Shown here piece by piece: positions 61,862 through 64,000 of a stretch of DNA of 64,000 nucleotides. The notes under the pieces are model-generated. The model made no database searches and was not told the DNA's origin. It saw nothing but the letters and a program-made list of their open reading frames with translations. A program made the translations under genes and the position numbers. This stretch comes from Bacillota bacterium (GTDB lineage Bacteria > Bacillota > UBA4882 > UBA8346), in the NCBI GenBank assembly GCA_023402395.1, contig JAEYGI010000016.1, positions 1 through 64,000 of the forward strand, read 5' to 3'. Position 1 is the first letter of the stretch, and each line of letters begins with the position of its first letter.

Positions 61862-62560
61862 ATGACAGCACCGATTGGCGTAATCATTGCCGACGACATG
61901 CTGCCGATCCAGGATTATCTCCGGCTGGTCCTGGGAAATGAACCTGATATGCAAGTCCTGGCGACGGTGAGCAACGGCGCCGAGGCCGTGGCCAAAGCGC
62001 TGGCGCTCCGCCCCGACGTGGTACTGATGGATCTGGAGATGGAAAGCCCCCGGGCCGGGGTGGAAGCCATCCAGACCCTGTCGGCCCAGGCGCCCCGGGT
62101 GCGCTGCGTGGTCCTGACCCATTTCGGCGACGACGAGACCGTCTTCGCGGCTTTCGAAGCCGGCGCAGTGGACTACGTGCTCAAAAACTCGTCGGCCGTG
62201 GACATTTTGGAAGCGGTGCGGGCGGCGGCCCAGGATATGTCGGCCATCCGTCCCCAGGTGGCCCGGATGATCCGTTCCGAGTTCCGGGCGATGCGTTCCG
62301 AGCGCGCCTGTCTGATCGCCACCCTCAATGTGGTATACCGCCTGACCCCGACCGAGCTGGGCCTGCTCCGGATGCTCACCGAGGGGAAAACCCAAGCCCA
62401 AATCGCCCAGTTGCGCCATGTCGAGCCCTCGACCGTCCGCACTCATGTCGGGAACATTCTGAAGAAATTCGGCAAACCGTCCATCCGCGAAGTGGTCAGT
62501 CTCTTGCGGCGCCTGGGCATCTTTGAGATTTTCGTCGCCGACGAAGCCGGCGTCCAGTAA
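61862..62560 (+). CDS. NarL/FixJ-family response regulator
   Basis: 232 residues. The receiver domain has the acidic pair ADD in GVIIADDMLPIQDYL, the phospho-acceptor Asp in DVVLMDLEM, Thr in VVLTHFG and Lys in YVLKNSS. A ~25-residue linker leads to a LuxR-type helix-turn-helix, YRLTPTELGLLRMLTEGKTQAQIAQL, then STVRTHVGNILKKFGKPS. It is the likely output of the kinase at 53.6 kb, given the shared locus. AAGAGGTGA lies ahead of ATG 61862. The usual GlnxEVLxLLAxGxSN core is relaxed here, but the recognition helix is intact. Confidence 0.93.
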   Translation: MTAPIGVIIADDMLPIQDYLRLVLGNEPDMQVLATVSNGAEAVAKALALRPDVVLMDLEMESPRAGVEAIQTLSAQAPRVRCVVLTHFGDDETVFAAFEAGAVDYVLKNSSAVDILEAVRAAAQDMSAIRPQVARMIRSEFRAMRSERACLIATLNVVYRLTPTELGLLRMLTEGKTQAQIAQLRHVEPSTVRTHVGNILKKFGKPSIREVVSLLRRLGIFEIFVADEAGVQ

Positions 62561-62564
62561 TCCC

Positions 62565-62800
62565 TCTCCCAAGCCCGGTCATCTCTCCCGGGCCAAGGAA
62601 ATCCTTTCCGGAACGTCCGGCCATCTTCCCCGCGCCCGGGAATTCTTTCTGGAACGTCCGGACTTATGGCCCGGGCTTCGGGAATGGTTCCCCGGAGGCC
62701 GGCGATTAGTTCCGGCAACACGGCAAACCGTCCCAACACCCCTTTCTTCATTCCGCCGGAACGGGCGGAATGGATTGCTTTCCGGACGCAATACCCGGAA
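62565..62800. repeat. GC-rich intergenic island R5 with ~41-bp tandem units
   Basis: Two adjacent units share CCCGGG..A..TTTCYGGAACGTCCGG and end in TTCCCC or GGCCCGGG. The whole 62561-63120 gap has no supported gene. Confidence 0.5.
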
Positions 62801-62924
62801 GGCTTTTTTTATTTTCCGCCCTCGTTCCTCTTGTCCGGCTCCACGCTTTTCCCCTCCGGAGCCATCCGCCGCGCCGTCTAGAAAACATCCACGCTGTTCC
62901 GGGGTCCCGCAGCGCCGCATTTTC

Positions 62925-62953
62925 GAAACGCCTAGAAAATATCATTCTGGGCG
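62925..62953 (+). repeat. CCTAGG palindrome, copy 3
   Basis: AAACGCCTAG, AAAATATCAT, TCTGGGCG; same loop as copy 2, with a G-T pair in one arm. Confidence 0.6.
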
Positions 62954-63120
62954 GTCCCGAGTCTGTGGGGGATAATATGAAATGTAAACGGTTGATTAAG
63001 ATGTTGAACTAGTCTTGTTAACGAGCGGGGCTCCGGACTTCCCGGCCGTCCGGTTGCCGGGTCGGAGGCCGTTTAGGACAAGGCGGTTCTCCAATAAAAG
63101 AAGGAAAGGAAGTAGAGTCG

Positions 63121-64000
63121 ATGGTTCAAAACTACCGAAAGCTGTTGGTTGCCTGCCTCTTGACGGCGCTGGCGACGCTCTCCTTGGCGAGCATCGGGTT
63201 TACCGCGCCGCGCACCGTCACCCTCTGGAGTTACGCCGAGAACAACGTGGTCGAATGGAGAAGCCGCGAGGCCGATATTGAAAAGAAATTCAATATCGAC
63301 CTCAAGATCGAGCATGTCGCCCAAACCGCCTTTGTCCAAAAGTTGCAGGCGGCCATGATGGACGGCAAGGGCTATCCGGATATCGTCGAATGGATGATTG
63401 AGACCAACCGGATCTTGAACGCCGACCCCAAGAAGAGCTTCGTGGCGCCCCTGGACAAATATGTCAGCAAATCCGAAGTGTTTAAGAATGTAATCCCCGG
63501 CCGGGTCGCCTGGGTCAAGTACGGCAGCCATGTTTACGGCCTGCCCCACGATGTCCACCCGGTGGTCCTGATTTACAACGACACCCTTTGGAAAGACGCC
63601 GGCGTCGATCTGGCCAAGGTGGAGACCTGGGATGATTTCTTCAAGGCCGCCCAGAAGCTGTCCGCCGAGAAGAAGGACGGCAAGCCGCTTCATTACGCCT
63701 TGCCCGAGCTGGGCAGCTTGAACGGGACCATGTTCATGATCATGCAGCAGGCCGGCGCCCAGGTGCTGGACAGAAAAGGCAATCCCAATTTTACCAGCTC
63801 CGAATTTAAGACCTTTGTCACCAAATGGATGGAATGGTACAAAACCGGAACCATGTGCACCTGGGACTGGGGCAACTTCGGGGCCTTGCTGAAAAACGGC
63901 ACCCTGGCCTCCTACGCCACGCCCGACTGGTGGGTGCCGCAAGTCAATGACGCCGCCAAAGCGGGCCAATATCAATTCCGGGTCCGGGCCCTGCCGTATT
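63121..64000 (+). CDS. Sugar ABC transporter substrate-binding protein, partial (runs off the window)
   Basis: The first 293 residues of an extracellular solute-binding family 1 protein, continuing past 64000. Signal peptide KLLVACLLTALATLSLASIG, cleavage near FTA-PRTV, without a clear lipobox. The mature part begins VTLWSYAENNVVEWRSREAD and includes GKGYPDIVEWMIETNRIL, YGLPHDVHPVVLIYNDTLW, FKAAQKLSAEKKDGKPLHYA and NGTLASYATPDWWVPQV. AAGGAAG precedes the ATG. It probably heads an ABC sugar-uptake operon with permeases beyond the window, perhaps supplying disaccharides to the GH94 enzymes. Confidence 0.9.
   Translation, partial: MVQNYRKLLVACLLTALATLSLASIGFTAPRTVTLWSYAENNVVEWRSREADIEKKFNIDLKIEHVAQTAFVQKLQAAMMDGKGYPDIVEWMIETNRILNADPKKSFVAPLDKYVSKSEVFKNVIPGRVAWVKYGSHVYGLPHDVHPVVLIYNDTLWKDAGVDLAKVETWDDFFKAAQKLSAEKKDGKPLHYALPELGSLNGTMFMIMQQAGAQVLDRKGNPNFTSSEFKTFVTKWMEWYKTGTMCTWDWGNFGALLKNGTLASYATPDWWVPQVNDAAKAGQYQFRVRALPY

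Noticed and set aside
62981..62997. TGTAAACGGTTGAT as a catabolite-response (cre) site before the last binding protein
   Set aside because: Only the left half and central CG fit; the right half does not match the cre consensus.

Overview
The window reads as chromosomal DNA of a spore-forming but apparently diderm (outer-membrane-bearing) Bacillota, of the Limnochordia/Hydrogenispora type. Spore-lineage signals are a SleB/CwlJ-type cortex hydrolase, an AbrB/SpoVT-type regulator with a C-terminal Cys4 knuckle, a divergent second type IIA topoisomerase pair and AGGAGG-type ribosome binding sites. Outer-membrane signals are a Pal/OmpA peptidoglycan-binding protein, CsgG/FlgT/LPP20-family proteins and a beta-barrel porin-like protein ending in Phe. 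The taxonomic placement is inference; there is no rRNA in the window. I see no transposase, integrase, phage module or CRISPR array.

Layout. 0-3.2 kb: a PAS histidine kinase and a Pal-like protein (both minus). 3.5-7.8 kb: a GyrB/ParE-like plus GyrA/ParC-like pair. 8.0-12.4 kb: four consecutive secreted proteins of the FlgT/LPP20/CsgG superfamilies, a candidate outer-membrane assembly. 12.6-16.1 kb (minus): a short FtsH-like protease with a membrane partner, and an orphan sulfonate-type binding protein. 16.3-26.8 kb: a surface-protein locus with twin 80-residue tail-collar proteins, a discoidin/cadherin-like protein, a 2557-residue repeat protein and a lipoprotein. 27-32.5 kb (minus): a 12-repeat propeller lectin, thiC with a TPP riboswitch, a gene relic, osmC and a small secreted protein. 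32.8-41.8 kb: polysaccharide use (glycogen phosphorylase, GH9 cellulase, PL1 pectate lyase, AraC regulator) and a membrane metalloprotease.

41.9-53.1 kb: endonuclease III, a 24-codon small gene, a CheC-like protein, a cortex hydrolase, a LacI regulator sharing a perfect 16-bp operator with a heterodimeric ABC exporter, YqeY, a ribbon-helix-helix protein, a ferredoxin, tRNA-Gly and tRNA-Thr, AbrB and the porin-like protein. 53.4-64 kb: a disaccharide phosphorolysis locus with a multi-TM histidine kinase, two GH94 phosphorylases, a sugar-binding protein, a NarL-type response regulator and a second sugar-binding protein cut by the window end. The GH9 enzyme outside the cell and the GH94 enzymes inside would make a cellulose-to-glucose-1-phosphate route.

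The most unusual content is non-coding. There are three copies of a ~90-bp palindromic MITE-like element (one supplies the stop codon of osmC), a family of intergenic palindromes built from GGAACTAG-like units, three copies of a CCTAGG palindrome, and several GC-rich intergenic islands sharing a GTGCCGAAAAAGATCT-like core.
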